Source: JAQVCM01 sp040403095 (GTDB taxonomy: Bacteria > Bacteroidota > Bacteroidia > Flavobacteriales_D > Crocinitomicaceae). Taken from it: a stretch of 64,000 nt of DNA. The stretch is from the NCBI GenBank assembly GCA_040403095.1, contig JBBALI010000002.1, positions 1-64,000 on the forward strand. The letters are read 5' to 3'. How positions within the stretch are numbered: position 1 is the first letter of the stretch; each line of letters starts with the position of its first letter. The notes beneath the pieces are model-generated. The model did not search any database, was not told the DNA's origin, and saw only the letters and a program-made list of their open reading frames with translations. The position numbers and the translations under genes were made by a program. Positions 52,975 to 60,942 of the stretch are shown piece after piece.

Positions 52975-54126
52975 ATGAAATTGAAGTTCGGAATCCTTTA
53001 TTTGTTCATGGTATTTTTTAACCATGCTTTTGTGCAAACCAGTGCGCGCGTTGAAAATGTAAAAATCCAATCGAAAGCATTGAATCAAGAAAGAGAAATT
53101 TTGATTTATACGCCTGCAGATTATGATGCGAGAACGAATGAATATTTCAATGTGATTTATGTTTTCGACAGCCAAAGCAGGGAGTTTTTTGATTACACCA
53201 GTTCCATCGTTTCCTTTTTAGGTGGCGCAGATCAATCTTTTATTGTGGTGGGCATTTCTTCACCGTACAATGAAAAACTCGATTATTCGAGGAGAAATGA
53301 TTTTCTGCCAAAAATCGAATCGGAATCCTACAAAAAACAGGCTGGAACGCATCATGGAAATGCAGATAATTTTTCGAACTACGTTGAATCAGAAGTAATT
53401 CTATATATCAACACCAAATACAGAACCTTAAATCAAAATATTGCGGTTGGCCATTCTTTAGGCGCTTCTTTTATTTTGTATTCCTTGGTGAAGAAGCCCA
53501 ATTTATTTCGAAATTACTTTGCGATATCGCCCAATCTTGCCTACGACGACAATAAATTGAGCAAAGAACTCACTCATTTTGATTATTCGAAAGTAAAAAA
53601 TTCCACGTTCATTTATTTGAGTCATGCAGACGAAGGCATTGAATATTGGCAAGATTGGAAACCAGCACGAGAAAGCGTTTATGCGTTTTTTAAAGATACA
53701 TTAAAAGATAAAAATATTACTGTTGAAACCGCTGCATTTCCCAATAACAGCCATTGGAGCACATTTCCACCGAGTTTGAATCGCGCGTTTGAATATTATT
53801 TTAAAAATATGCAATCGAAGCAAGCAAGCGAGTTGAGCGCTGAAAAATATAAAGTAACGATTCGCCTAAAAGTGACCAACAAAGACGATGTTGTTTACAT
53901 TACCGGCAATCAGCCTACCTTGGGAGACTGGAATCCAAACAAAGTCGAAATGAAAAAAACCGCTGAACTGGAAAGAGAAATCGTTTTAGAACTTCAAAGT
54001 CCTGCGCAATTTAAATTCACAAATGGCAGTTGGGATACAGAGTTGGGAATTGTTGGAACAGACAATAACGTGATTATTAAACCTGAAGTGAAGAACGTGT
54101 TTGAGTTTGAAATGGTGAAGAATTGA
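52975..54126 (+). CDS. Exported esterase with C-terminal CBM20-like domain
   Basis: A 383-residue protein. Signal peptide about 1-20 (FGILYLFMVFFNHAFVQ). The catalytic domain (25-280) is an esterase-D/Fes-type alpha/beta hydrolase: EILIYTPADYDARTNEYFNVIYVFD, NIAVGHSLGASFILYSLV with nucleophile Ser161, and FPNNSHWS near 265 with the likely His. Residues about 290-375 look like a starch-binding CBM20 fold (IRLKVTNKDDVVYITGNQPTLGDWNPNKVEMKK, FKFTNGSWDTE). It may cleave esters on polysaccharides or siderophores; the binding domain favours carbohydrate. ATG at 52975 precedes the signal. Confidence 0.75.
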   Translation: MKLKFGILYLFMVFFNHAFVQTSARVENVKIQSKALNQEREILIYTPADYDARTNEYFNVIYVFDSQSREFFDYTSSIVSFLGGADQSFIVVGISSPYNEKLDYSRRNDFLPKIESESYKKQAGTHHGNADNFSNYVESEVILYINTKYRTLNQNIAVGHSLGASFILYSLVKKPNLFRNYFAISPNLAYDDNKLSKELTHFDYSKVKNSTFIYLSHADEGIEYWQDWKPARESVYAFFKDTLKDKNITVETAAFPNNSHWSTFPPSLNRAFEYYFKNMQSKQASELSAEKYKVTIRLKVTNKDDVVYITGNQPTLGDWNPNKVEMKKTAELEREIVLELQSPAQFKFTNGSWDTELGIVGTDNNVIIKPEVKNVFEFEMVKN

Positions 54127-54179
54127 GAAGTAGCTGTTTTTTGCTGTGAAATTTCGACTTTTCAAATGAAAGGTTGGAT

Positions 54180-55898
54180 TTATTTCAACACATAATTCCC
54201 GTCCAAATCAACCCCATATCCAGCAAACTTAATCGCCTGCACGATTTTTCCGTGTTCATCAATAAGTCCATATTTCCCATTTATTTCCACCACAGCGCGG
54301 TTGTTGCGGTAGGCGCGTACTTTGTCGAATTGTGCAGGGAGCATGAGTTTTCCTTGGGCATTTACCAAGCCGTATTTGTTGTCTTTTAGGAAGAACGACA
54401 AACCATTAACTTGCGGAATCAATTTGCCAAAATTGTGTTGGTATTTTTTCCCTGTGCGCAAATCGTAAATGAAATACTCATTTTGGTCGTTGGCGCAGTG
54501 AATCAGCGAATCGTACCAAACGACATCCTTGTAATTTGGTTCCAAAATGATTTTGCCCAAGTGGTCCACGAGGCCAAGTTTGTTGTCTTTTGTCACTTCA
54601 ATGAAGTTGCGGTGCAATTGTCCGATGTGGTTGTAGATATTCGGACAAAGCATTTCTCCCGAACGGTTGATGAAACCATATTTGTTGTCTTTTTTTACAA
54701 TCGCGAGTTCATTCTGAAAATACCCAATTTCCCAGTATTCTGCTGGTAATAGGATTTTCCCCGAAGTGTCGATCAAGCCAGAACACAGCATTTTTCCATT
54801 GGGCATATCTACATAGCGCGTGAACACGATGAAATGATCTCGGCGGTATTCGATGTGTTCAGCTTGCAGTTCAAACGGCACCAAGGTTTTTCCTTGCAAG
54901 TTCAAATAGCCATTTTTTCTGGGCGGATTTCCCAAGAGAAAACCATGTTCTTGCGGCACAATGGCGTAGTAAATCGCTGGCGTGATTTCTTCCAATTCGC
55001 GCGAAAGCAAACCCATTAGGAGTGAATCGTTGTGGTAAGCGGTGTAAATCATTAATTCACCGTAACTAGCATCTTCAAGCGCTTGGTAATTGTTTTGGTG
55101 CAATCCAGTTCCGTGGCGATTCATGAAAGAAATACATCCAGGCGCAACCGTCGCAAACCGATTGGGAGCGATGCGTCGCAATGGAAGGTCAGAACCGGGC
55201 AAGGTCAATTGAAAAGTACTGTCGTAGATGGCGAAAGGTTTGTATTCGGGATGCGTTGTTTTTGGATTTTCTACCAGTTTGATGGGCGGAAAAGTTGCAG
55301 GTTCAAATATGCGCGTGTATCGCGACACCAAATATTCACCATTGGCATAGTCAATGCCTAAATGGTTCATGGGAATGGTAATTTTCCCGAGTGTATCTAA
55401 AATTCCAAAAAGTTGGACGCCCATTTCGGGCATTTCAATGCGTGGTTTGGGCACGAAAAATCGCATGATTCGATAGCCATAGCCGTTGACATCTTTGAGC
55501 GATTTTTCATAGCGATGGTAACTTTGATTTTGAATGGTATTTAGGTGCTGTTTGTGCGTGATTTTTTGGCAGGAATCGGGAGAACTCAAATGCAACTGCT
55601 CTAAATTCAGCACACCATAATTGGCTATAATTTTCCCGCTGAGGTGTCTCACGAGGTAAGCATTTGGGCGATTTTGTAACATCGCATCATAATACGAAGA
55701 ACCGCCACGCGGATACATGGCATCGTGGAGTGCGCCTTCGTCCAAAGACTGTGTATAATAATCTACCTCAATGATTTGCACACTATCGTAAAAAGGGAAA
55801 TAATGAATGGGCAGTGAAATCAAAGGATTTTGATTCAAAGGAGAAATTTGCGCCGCGACACTGAAAGACAATAGGAAAAAGCAAAGAATGGATTTCAT
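54180..55898 (-). CDS. WG-repeat exported protein
   Basis: A 572-residue protein with signal peptide 1-17 (MKSILCFFLLSFSVAAQ). The C-terminal two thirds hold repeated WG (KWG) motifs: NKYGFINRSGEMLCPNIYNHIG, NKLGLVDHLGKIILEPNYKDV, NKYGLVNAQGKLMLPAQFDKV, GKYGLIDEHGKIV. Each unit is about 35-50 residues with a Gly-Leu/Phe-hydrophobic-Asp/Asn-x-x-Gly-Lys core and forms a beta fold. The function of WG repeats is unsettled; protein binding is likely. ATG at 55898 fits the signal; the 23-residue upstream extension does not. Confidence 0.85.
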   Translation of the reverse strand: MKSILCFFLLSFSVAAQISPLNQNPLISLPIHYFPFYDSVQIIEVDYYTQSLDEGALHDAMYPRGGSSYYDAMLQNRPNAYLVRHLSGKIIANYGVLNLEQLHLSSPDSCQKITHKQHLNTIQNQSYHRYEKSLKDVNGYGYRIMRFFVPKPRIEMPEMGVQLFGILDTLGKITIPMNHLGIDYANGEYLVSRYTRIFEPATFPPIKLVENPKTTHPEYKPFAIYDSTFQLTLPGSDLPLRRIAPNRFATVAPGCISFMNRHGTGLHQNNYQALEDASYGELMIYTAYHNDSLLMGLLSRELEEITPAIYYAIVPQEHGFLLGNPPRKNGYLNLQGKTLVPFELQAEHIEYRRDHFIVFTRYVDMPNGKMLCSGLIDTSGKILLPAEYWEIGYFQNELAIVKKDNKYGFINRSGEMLCPNIYNHIGQLHRNFIEVTKDNKLGLVDHLGKIILEPNYKDVVWYDSLIHCANDQNEYFIYDLRTGKKYQHNFGKLIPQVNGLSFFLKDNKYGLVNAQGKLMLPAQFDKVRAYRNNRAVVEINGKYGLIDEHGKIVQAIKFAGYGVDLDGNYVLK

Positions 55899-56003
55899 GT
55901 GGGGTGATACATTTTTGTTGGGGATTGGTTCAATGAAGGTATGGAATTTTGTGATTTTCTTTTTCATTTGATAAAATTATTTTAAAAGTTCATAATTTTT
56001 CTT

Positions 56004-56027
56004 TAAATTTGTATCCAAATAGATACA
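56004..56027 (+). promoter_or_regulatory. higBA promoter box with overlapping operator palindrome
   Basis: TAAATTTG (56004-56011) is an exact -7 box. It overlaps TGTATC/GATACA (56010-56015 with 56022-56027), a 6-bp inverted repeat with a 6-nt spacer placed over the expected transcription start. This is where the HigA-like antitoxin would bind to repress its own operon. Confidence 0.55.
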
Positions 56028-56033
56028 CTTCCA

Positions 56034-56333
56034 ATGTACTTGATCGAAAAAACAAAAGATTTTGATAAATGGCTCAGAAAGTTAACTGATTTAAAAGCAA
56101 AGGCAAAAATCTTGTTTAGAGTTCAAAAATTACAAAATGATGAGCATTTTGGAGATTGTAAGCCGGTTGGAGATGGAATTCGTGAAATGCGAATAAATTT
56201 TGCGAAAGGATACAGGATTTATTTCAAGGAAAAAGATGGGAAAATCATTATTCTTTTAATTGGAGGAGACAAATCAACACAAGATAAAGACATTAAGAAG
56301 GCAAAGGAAATTTGGGCACAATTAAATAAATGA
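56034..56333 (+). CDS. HigB/RelE-type toxin (addiction module killer protein)
   Basis: A 99-residue toxin of the TIGR02683 HigB-like group of the RelE/ParE superfamily. Pattern: FDKWLRKLTDLKAKAKILFRVQKLQ, FGDCKPVGDGIREMRINFAKGYRIYF, and IILLIGGDKSTQDKDIKKAKEIW, all hallmarks of the family. These toxins cut mRNA on the ribosome. The antitoxin gene starts 4 nt after its stop; the toxin-first order is typical of higBA. Confidence 0.9.
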   Translation: MYLIEKTKDFDKWLRKLTDLKAKAKILFRVQKLQNDEHFGDCKPVGDGIREMRINFAKGYRIYFKEKDGKIIILLIGGDKSTQDKDIKKAKEIWAQLNK

Positions 56334-56337
56334 AATT

Positions 56338-56622
56338 ATGGTAACTTCAAAATTTGAAATAGCAGATTATTTAGATAGTAACGAAATGATTGCTGAGTAT
56401 TTGAATACGGTTTTGGAAGAAGGCAATACAGAAGATGTCATTAACGCAATTGGTCACATTGCAAGAGCGATTGGAATGACAAAAATTGCGGAGGATACAG
56501 GAATGAGTAGACCTAGCTTATACAAAGCCTTGTCAGAAGGTTCAAAACCGCAATTTGCCACAATCATGAAAGTTTTAAAAGCAATTGGAGGGCAAATTCA
56601 AGTTAATCCAGTTTCTGCTTGA
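56338..56622 (+). CDS. HigA-type antitoxin (addiction module antidote)
   Basis: A 94-residue antidote of the TIGR02684 type. It has a helix-turn-helix: AIGHIARAIGMTKIAEDTGMSRPSLYKALSEGSKPQFATIMKVLKAIGGQI. It neutralises the upstream toxin and likely binds the palindrome at 56010-56027. The pair probably stabilises this accessory region or reacts to phage. Confidence 0.9.
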   Translation: MVTSKFEIADYLDSNEMIAEYLNTVLEEGNTEDVINAIGHIARAIGMTKIAEDTGMSRPSLYKALSEGSKPQFATIMKVLKAIGGQIQVNPVSA

Positions 56623-56662
56623 AATAACAAAAGCATTATTATTGAAATTTCACGAATCCGAA

Positions 56663-56893
56663 ATGGAAAAATTAAAGAAAAAAATAGACATCACAGTTGA
56701 AAAAACGGAGACGGGTTATTCAACTTACACTGAAGAAAAGCGTGTTTTTACAAAAGGCATAGATATTACCGAACTTTACTCAAATTTACATGAAGCATTA
56801 AATTTTGCATATGAAGATTTGGGATATGAAGTTACTACTGAAAACCTAAAACTTAATCTGGATTTACAACCGATAGCAAATCGGATATTTTAA
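56663..56893 (+). CDS. Orphan HicB-like antitoxin
   Basis: A 76-residue protein: MEKLKKKIDITVEKTETGYSTYTEE, then FTKGIDITELYSNLHEALNFAYEDLGYEV, the partial RNase-H-like fold of HicB (G-Y/F-S-A-Y... and the E-A helix). No HicA toxin gene lies beside it. ATG at 56663 is chosen because the longer frame has 26 residues that overlap the HigA gene and lack HicB similarity. It may be co-transcribed with higBA. Confidence 0.65.
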   Translation: MEKLKKKIDITVEKTETGYSTYTEEKRVFTKGIDITELYSNLHEALNFAYEDLGYEVTTENLKLNLDLQPIANRIF

Positions 56894-57000
56894 AACAATC
56901 CCAAAACCAACTAAAAGAACAAAACCCCACTTTTGCAGACAACAATTCCCGTTTTGTAAAGTAAGTTTTAAATGTTTGTAAATTAAAGATTTTTCCTTTT

Positions 57001-57100
57001 TGGGCGCCTCCCGATAAAAATCGGGAAACCGTCTGCGGCTGCAAGTCCGCGCGGTAAAAAACCGCTGTGGGCTTTCCACCTCCGCCGGGGCGTGTGGGGA
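57001..57100 (+). repeat. GC-rich dispersed repeat, copy 2
   Basis: About 100 bp, direct repeat of 48179-48260. The core TGCAAGTCCGCGCGGTAAAA and CGCTGTGGGCTTT are shared. Copy 2 carries a 19-bp extra segment with its own hairpin CCCGAT/ATCGGG (57011-57026). Hairpin GCGGT/ACCGC at 57051-57065. Confidence 0.8.
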
Positions 57101-57256
57101 TTGTTGCCGGGGTTTGAAGTTGAATGTTTTACTATTCTATATTTTCAGGAAAAATTGGCATATTTTTGGTTAGGACTTTGAAGTAAGTTATTTGTAAATT
57201 TACAAAAACGGAGTAGCCGAAAACCGAATGTAGTAGGCAGAATTAAATAAATTAAA

Positions 57257-57700
57257 ATGAAAAAAGGCTCACTTATTATCGCAATACTTTTCGCTGGACT
57301 TTCCGCTGCTTTTTCTCAAATCGGCTACGAAATTTTTGAAAAAGACCAGTTTGGTTTGCCGCAAAAGACAGGCTCGTATCAACCGAACGACTCTGGCGGT
57401 TATGACATTTACAAAAAAGACGAATTTGGGTTACCGAAAAAGACAAGCTCGTATCGGCAGAATGATTCTGGCGGATACGATTTTTATAAAATAGACGAAT
57501 TTGGTTTACCAAAAAAGACAAGCTCGTATCGGCAGAATGACTCTGGTGGATACGATTTTTACAAAATAGATGAATTTGGTTTACCAAAAAAGACAGGTTC
57601 GTATCAATTGAACAACTCTGGCGGGTATGATATTTACCAAATAGACGAATTTGGTTTACCGCAAAAGCAAGGATCTGTTCAGCCTACTAGCACTTGGTAA
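57257..57700 (+). CDS. Exported protein built of 25-residue tandem repeats
   Basis: A 147-residue protein with signal peptide 1-20 (GSLIIAILFAGLSAAFSQ). The mature part is four complete 25-residue units, each of the form FGLPxKTxSY...NxSGGYDxYxxDE, flanked by partial units. The core FGLPKK, SGGYD and YK(I/K)DE are strict. The repeats resemble small surface or WG-like repeat proteins in the phrase GxxIYxxDxFGLP, yet no family is certain. Repeats this alike at DNA level point to recent copy-number change. Confidence 0.75.
   Translation: MKKGSLIIAILFAGLSAAFSQIGYEIFEKDQFGLPQKTGSYQPNDSGGYDIYKKDEFGLPKKTSSYRQNDSGGYDFYKIDEFGLPKKTSSYRQNDSGGYDFYKIDEFGLPKKTGSYQLNNSGGYDIYQIDEFGLPQKQGSVQPTSTW
57350..57679 (+). 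repeat. 75-bp tandem coding repeats
   Basis: Units at 57350-57424, 57425-57499, 57500-57574 and 57575-57649, then a 30-bp partial unit. Units 2 and 3 differ at only a few bases. They lie wholly in frame within the gene at 57257, so copy-number change keeps the frame. Confidence 0.9.
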
Positions 57701-57773
57701 TATTGACAAAAGCTACACTTAAAAGCGGCTTTTCGCAACTCGATCCATTTAAGCAACCCATTCGCCAATCTCC

Positions 57774-58610
57774 ATGAATAAATTATATAAAGTAACGTTT
57801 TTTTTACTGTTTGTTCCATGTCAATTATTTTGTCAAGAAAATGATTCAATTCTAATTAAAGACAGTGTAACAAATGAGATCGAAAATTCATTAGCAGAAG
57901 AATTTAAATATTCCTATGTAAATAAGCCCAGTGAAGATGCGATCATTACTTTCACTAAATTTATTTCATGTTTTCGTTTCCCCGATATACTGCGTTCGTC
58001 AGCCCCCATTCAGTTTACAAAACAAAATTTCAAAGGTGTTAAAAGCATAAAAGTGATCGATGACGGATTCACTGTTCCTACTTATTACGCAGAATTTGAC
58101 ACCTTAGGTAGGTACAAGAAACTTGATTACTACGAAGTTTATGCGTCTCCTCCCTATTTTACACTCAAATTTGAGTATGGCAAGAATGGCAAGTTTGCCG
58201 AAGTAATAAACACCTACGAAAATAAAAACGAACTCTTTTTAGAGTTTTATGCAATTGGAGACACAATTATTCAAAAGTTCGAGTATCCAACCATGATTTA
58301 TCCCGATGCCTTTGATGTCTACAAAAGAGCATTTTACGATAAAGATTTACATGTGTTTGATATCAGTAAGGCTGCAGCGTTAGATAGAAAAGAACAATAC
58401 TGCAAGAGCGAAGGCGCACATTGTACTTATTCAACCTTATCCAAAAATGTATACCAATATGAGTATTCGTTTGAAGTTGATGAACGAAATGGGCATGAAA
58501 TTATCTATTACAATGACAAGAACCAGATAGAGAAAGTTGAAATCTTTGAAAAAGGTGGCAGAAATCACACAATCACTGTTACTTACGAGTATTTTGCCGA
58601 AAAAAACTAG
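57774..58610 (+). CDS. Exported protein of unknown function
   Basis: A 278-residue protein with signal peptide about 1-20 (VTFFLLFVPCQLFC). The mature part has repeated phrases seen in Bacteroidota antitoxin-like or YD-like secreted proteins (FDTLGRYKKLDYYEVYA, LKFEYGKNGKFAEVINTYENKNE, YYNDKNQIEKVEIFEKGG), i.e. RHS/YD-like strand pairs. Function unknown. Followed by palindrome C. Confidence 0.6.
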   Translation: MNKLYKVTFFLLFVPCQLFCQENDSILIKDSVTNEIENSLAEEFKYSYVNKPSEDAIITFTKFISCFRFPDILRSSAPIQFTKQNFKGVKSIKVIDDGFTVPTYYAEFDTLGRYKKLDYYEVYASPPYFTLKFEYGKNGKFAEVINTYENKNELFLEFYAIGDTIIQKFEYPTMIYPDAFDVYKRAFYDKDLHVFDISKAAALDRKEQYCKSEGAHCTYSTLSKNVYQYEYSFEVDERNGHEIIYYNDKNQIEKVEIFEKGGRNHTITVTYEYFAEKN

Positions 58611-58639
58611 GGAATTGAAGTTCAAACCTTGGCTGCTTG

Positions 58640-58727
58640 CAACAGGCAGTTTGGCACAATGCCTCTTTTTTTTATATTTGCCTCTAAGTTAGGGGGCACT
58701 GCTGCCAACTTGCTATAACGTTAAATG
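58640..58727. repeat. attC-like imperfect palindrome C
   Basis: GCAG (58646-58649) pairs with TTGC (58710-58713, one G-U), a T.C mismatch follows, TTGGCA (58651-58656) pairs with TGCCAA (58703-58708), and inner GCCTC (58661-58665) pairs with GGGGC (58693-58697). The right edge is AACGTTAAAT, whose GTTAAAT fits the integron core GTTRRRY. It lacks the AGTTTTGTGGT centre of A and B. Confidence 0.45.
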
Positions 58728-58845
58728 AAAAAGGTTTAACCATATTTCTTTTGGTGCGAAAAAAATAGAAAACGGAATAGATTCGCATTGATAAATTCAC
58801 ATTTTTTAATGACCCTTACAACTTACCAATTGAAATTTACGAAGA

Positions 58846-59451
58846 ATGATAGACATTGAAAATTATATAGAAAATATCAAAACAACATTTCCACAAAGTG
58901 AAAAAATGCAACCTTGGGAAATTATCGACGATTTAGATAACTGCATGTTGCCTATCATTCAAAAATTAAATGGTGATTTTATAATCGACAATAATATTGC
59001 AATTCATAAATCTGTAATTGTTGAGCAAGGTGTAATTATGAAAGGAACAATAATTATTTCTGAAAATTGTTTTGTTGGCGCAAACGCATATTTGCGAGGA
59101 CCCATTTTTTTGAGCAACGGAGTAAAAATTGGACCAAGTTCAGAAATCAAACAATCAATAATTTTTGACAAAACAGCAATTGCACATTTTAATTATATTG
59201 GAAATAGTATAATTGGAAAAAACACAAACTTTGAAGCAGGTTCAATTTGTGCAAATCATTATAACGAAAGAGAAGATAAAAGCATATTTATAAAACATGA
59301 CGATCAAATCATAGATACGAAAACAGAAAAATTTGGTGCGTTAGTTGGAGATAATTCTAAAATTGGTGCAAATGCAGTGCTGTCACCAGGCACAATTTTG
59401 GAAAAGAAAAGTATTGTTAGGCGCCTTGAATTAATTGAACAAATAAAATGA
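58846..59451 (+). CDS. Hexapeptide-repeat (left-handed beta-helix) protein
   Basis: A 201-residue protein. An N-terminal helix pair (1-45) is followed by hexapeptide repeats from about 50 to 185: IAIHKSVIVEQGVIMKGTIIISENCFVGANAYLRGPIFLSNGVKIGPSSEIKQ in register, then FEAGSICANHY and FGALVGDNSKIGANAVLSPG. The layout resembles the acetyltransferase end of GlmU and other sugar acyl- or nucleotidyltransferases without the nucleotidyl domain. The substrate is unknown. Its last 4 nt overlap the next gene. Confidence 0.8.
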   Translation: MIDIENYIENIKTTFPQSEKMQPWEIIDDLDNCMLPIIQKLNGDFIIDNNIAIHKSVIVEQGVIMKGTIIISENCFVGANAYLRGPIFLSNGVKIGPSSEIKQSIIFDKTAIAHFNYIGNSIIGKNTNFEAGSICANHYNEREDKSIFIKHDDQIIDTKTEKFGALVGDNSKIGANAVLSPGTILEKKSIVRRLELIEQIK

Positions 59452-59948
59452 TTATTGTAATTCTAACTCTCTACCTTTTGCCGATTTCAATTGGAATTTT
59501 TATTTTAAGATTCATTTTGAAAAGATTGAAAAACAAGAAAATAGCAAATCGAGTTTCCTTAGTATTATTTTCAATCTTGATTATTATTTTTTCAATAATA
59601 CTGATTCGAGATTATAAAAGTCGAACACATAATTTGAGTTTTCAATTGACCAGCGACTGTATTATTGATGTCCATGCCATAGAACAGGAAAGTTTTAGGG
59701 AATGGCCAATTTTATTCCATATTTTAATTAAAGATTCAAAAGGAAATAGAATTGAGGAGTTGGAATTTGTAACTCCAGAAGGGCCATATTTGAAGTTTTA
59801 CATTGATTCAGTAAAGTATAATAGATTGGTTATTGACGGTTATAACCAGAATGAGGGAATAAAAAAGTACGTGCCTACTAATAAGTTTAGAATTGATAAA
59901 TTAAATGAAATTCTGATAACCGAAAACTTCACTTTAACTAAAAAATAA
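59448..59948 (+). CDS. Membrane-anchored protein of unknown function
   Basis: A 166-residue protein with two N-terminal hydrophobic helices (IVILTLYLLPISIGIFILRFIL and VSLVLFSILIIIFSIILI), then a soluble C-terminal part of about 110 residues (NLSFQLTSDCIIDVHAIEQE) that was not recognised. ATG overlaps the previous stop (ATGA), so it is translationally coupled to the beta-helix protein. Confidence 0.6.
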   Translation: MIIVILTLYLLPISIGIFILRFILKRLKNKKIANRVSLVLFSILIIIFSIILIRDYKSRTHNLSFQLTSDCIIDVHAIEQESFREWPILFHILIKDSKGNRIEELEFVTPEGPYLKFYIDSVKYNRLVIDGYNQNEGIKKYVPTNKFRIDKLNEILITENFTLTKK

Positions 59949-60138
59949 ATGTGCCTAAAACACGCTTAGAAATAAAGCCGAATTCTTGATTACGAAAATC
60001 GATTAACAAAAACTTTCAATATTTAATCACACCAAGCACCTCCAGAGGTAAATAATATTAACTTTAAATCGGCTCCTTCGCATGGCTTGGGAACGTTTCT
60101 GCAATTAAATGCCCACCACAGAAAGATTAATTAAAAAT

Positions 60139-60798
60139 ATGCAAAGAAGAATATTATTCATTTGGTTTGTCTTGATATCAGGTATAGGAAATGCCCAAGC
60201 CTCATTTATTAAATGTCCTGTGGATACAAATTCAATATTTGAAATGGGCATAAAGATTTTTCAATTGTATGACTCATTGGGAAAAATTGAATTGCGAACT
60301 TCCATTGAATATGCCATACCAAACTTTACTTTTCCTGAAGAATTTATTCATACAGAATCAAAAGAAAAATGCACACCCTTTCCAATTGGTTTCGAGAACA
60401 ATCAGATTTATATTTTTGACTCTGTCGCATATTCTATTGATTCAAACGGAAAATGGAAATTCGATTTTGATTTGTCAAAGAAAGTTTTGCTGAGTCAAAC
60501 CAAAATTTTATCATTAAAAATTGAAATCAGAAATGAAACTGATAAAAACATTGATCTCAGTAAGATTGATCTCTTACAAAATTTAAACTTGCCCCTTCAA
60601 ATCTTGGAAATCACATTTTTTCTTCACAATCCTGCAAAAACAAAACTGAAAATAAAAAAATGGAAATTTATCCAATATCCAAACGACTTAAATATCATTC
60701 GTTTAGATGTTCCCATTAACCAGAAGAGAAAACAAGTTTTGAGAAGTCTAAGTCGATTCAAAAAACTGGAAAAGATTGAAATACATGGTAATATCTAG
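60139..60798 (+). CDS. Exported protein of unknown function
   Basis: A 219-residue protein. ATG at 60139 gives a signal peptide (MQRRILFIWFVLISGIGNAQ). The C-terminal half reads like irregular leucine-rich repeats (ILSLKIEIRNETDKNIDLSKIDLLQNLNLPLQILEITFF; LRSLSRFKKLEKIEIHGNI). Function unknown. Confidence 0.55.
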   Translation: MQRRILFIWFVLISGIGNAQASFIKCPVDTNSIFEMGIKIFQLYDSLGKIELRTSIEYAIPNFTFPEEFIHTESKEKCTPFPIGFENNQIYIFDSVAYSIDSNGKWKFDFDLSKKVLLSQTKILSLKIEIRNETDKNIDLSKIDLLQNLNLPLQILEITFFLHNPAKTKLKIKKWKFIQYPNDLNIIRLDVPINQKRKQVLRSLSRFKKLEKIEIHGNI

Positions 60799-60942
60799 CA
60801 GATACATAACCCGAATTTATGTGAATTCTTTCAATCTTCCTTTGGAAATAGATTTTTATGAAAGAAAATAATCTATCTTCGAAACTACAATTTATTTAAA
60901 AAGCGGGCACGGCGCAAAGCATGCTGCTGTTAAACTCAAAAA

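Noticed and set aside
57350..57679. CRISPR-like direct repeats
   Set aside because: Units are 75 bp, contiguous without spacers, and code in frame for a secreted repeat protein.
60032..60090. CCAAGC...GCTTGG as a fourth attC-like palindrome
   Set aside because: Only 6 bp pair, no outer helix and no mismatch pattern shared with elements A-C, though AACGTTT follows.
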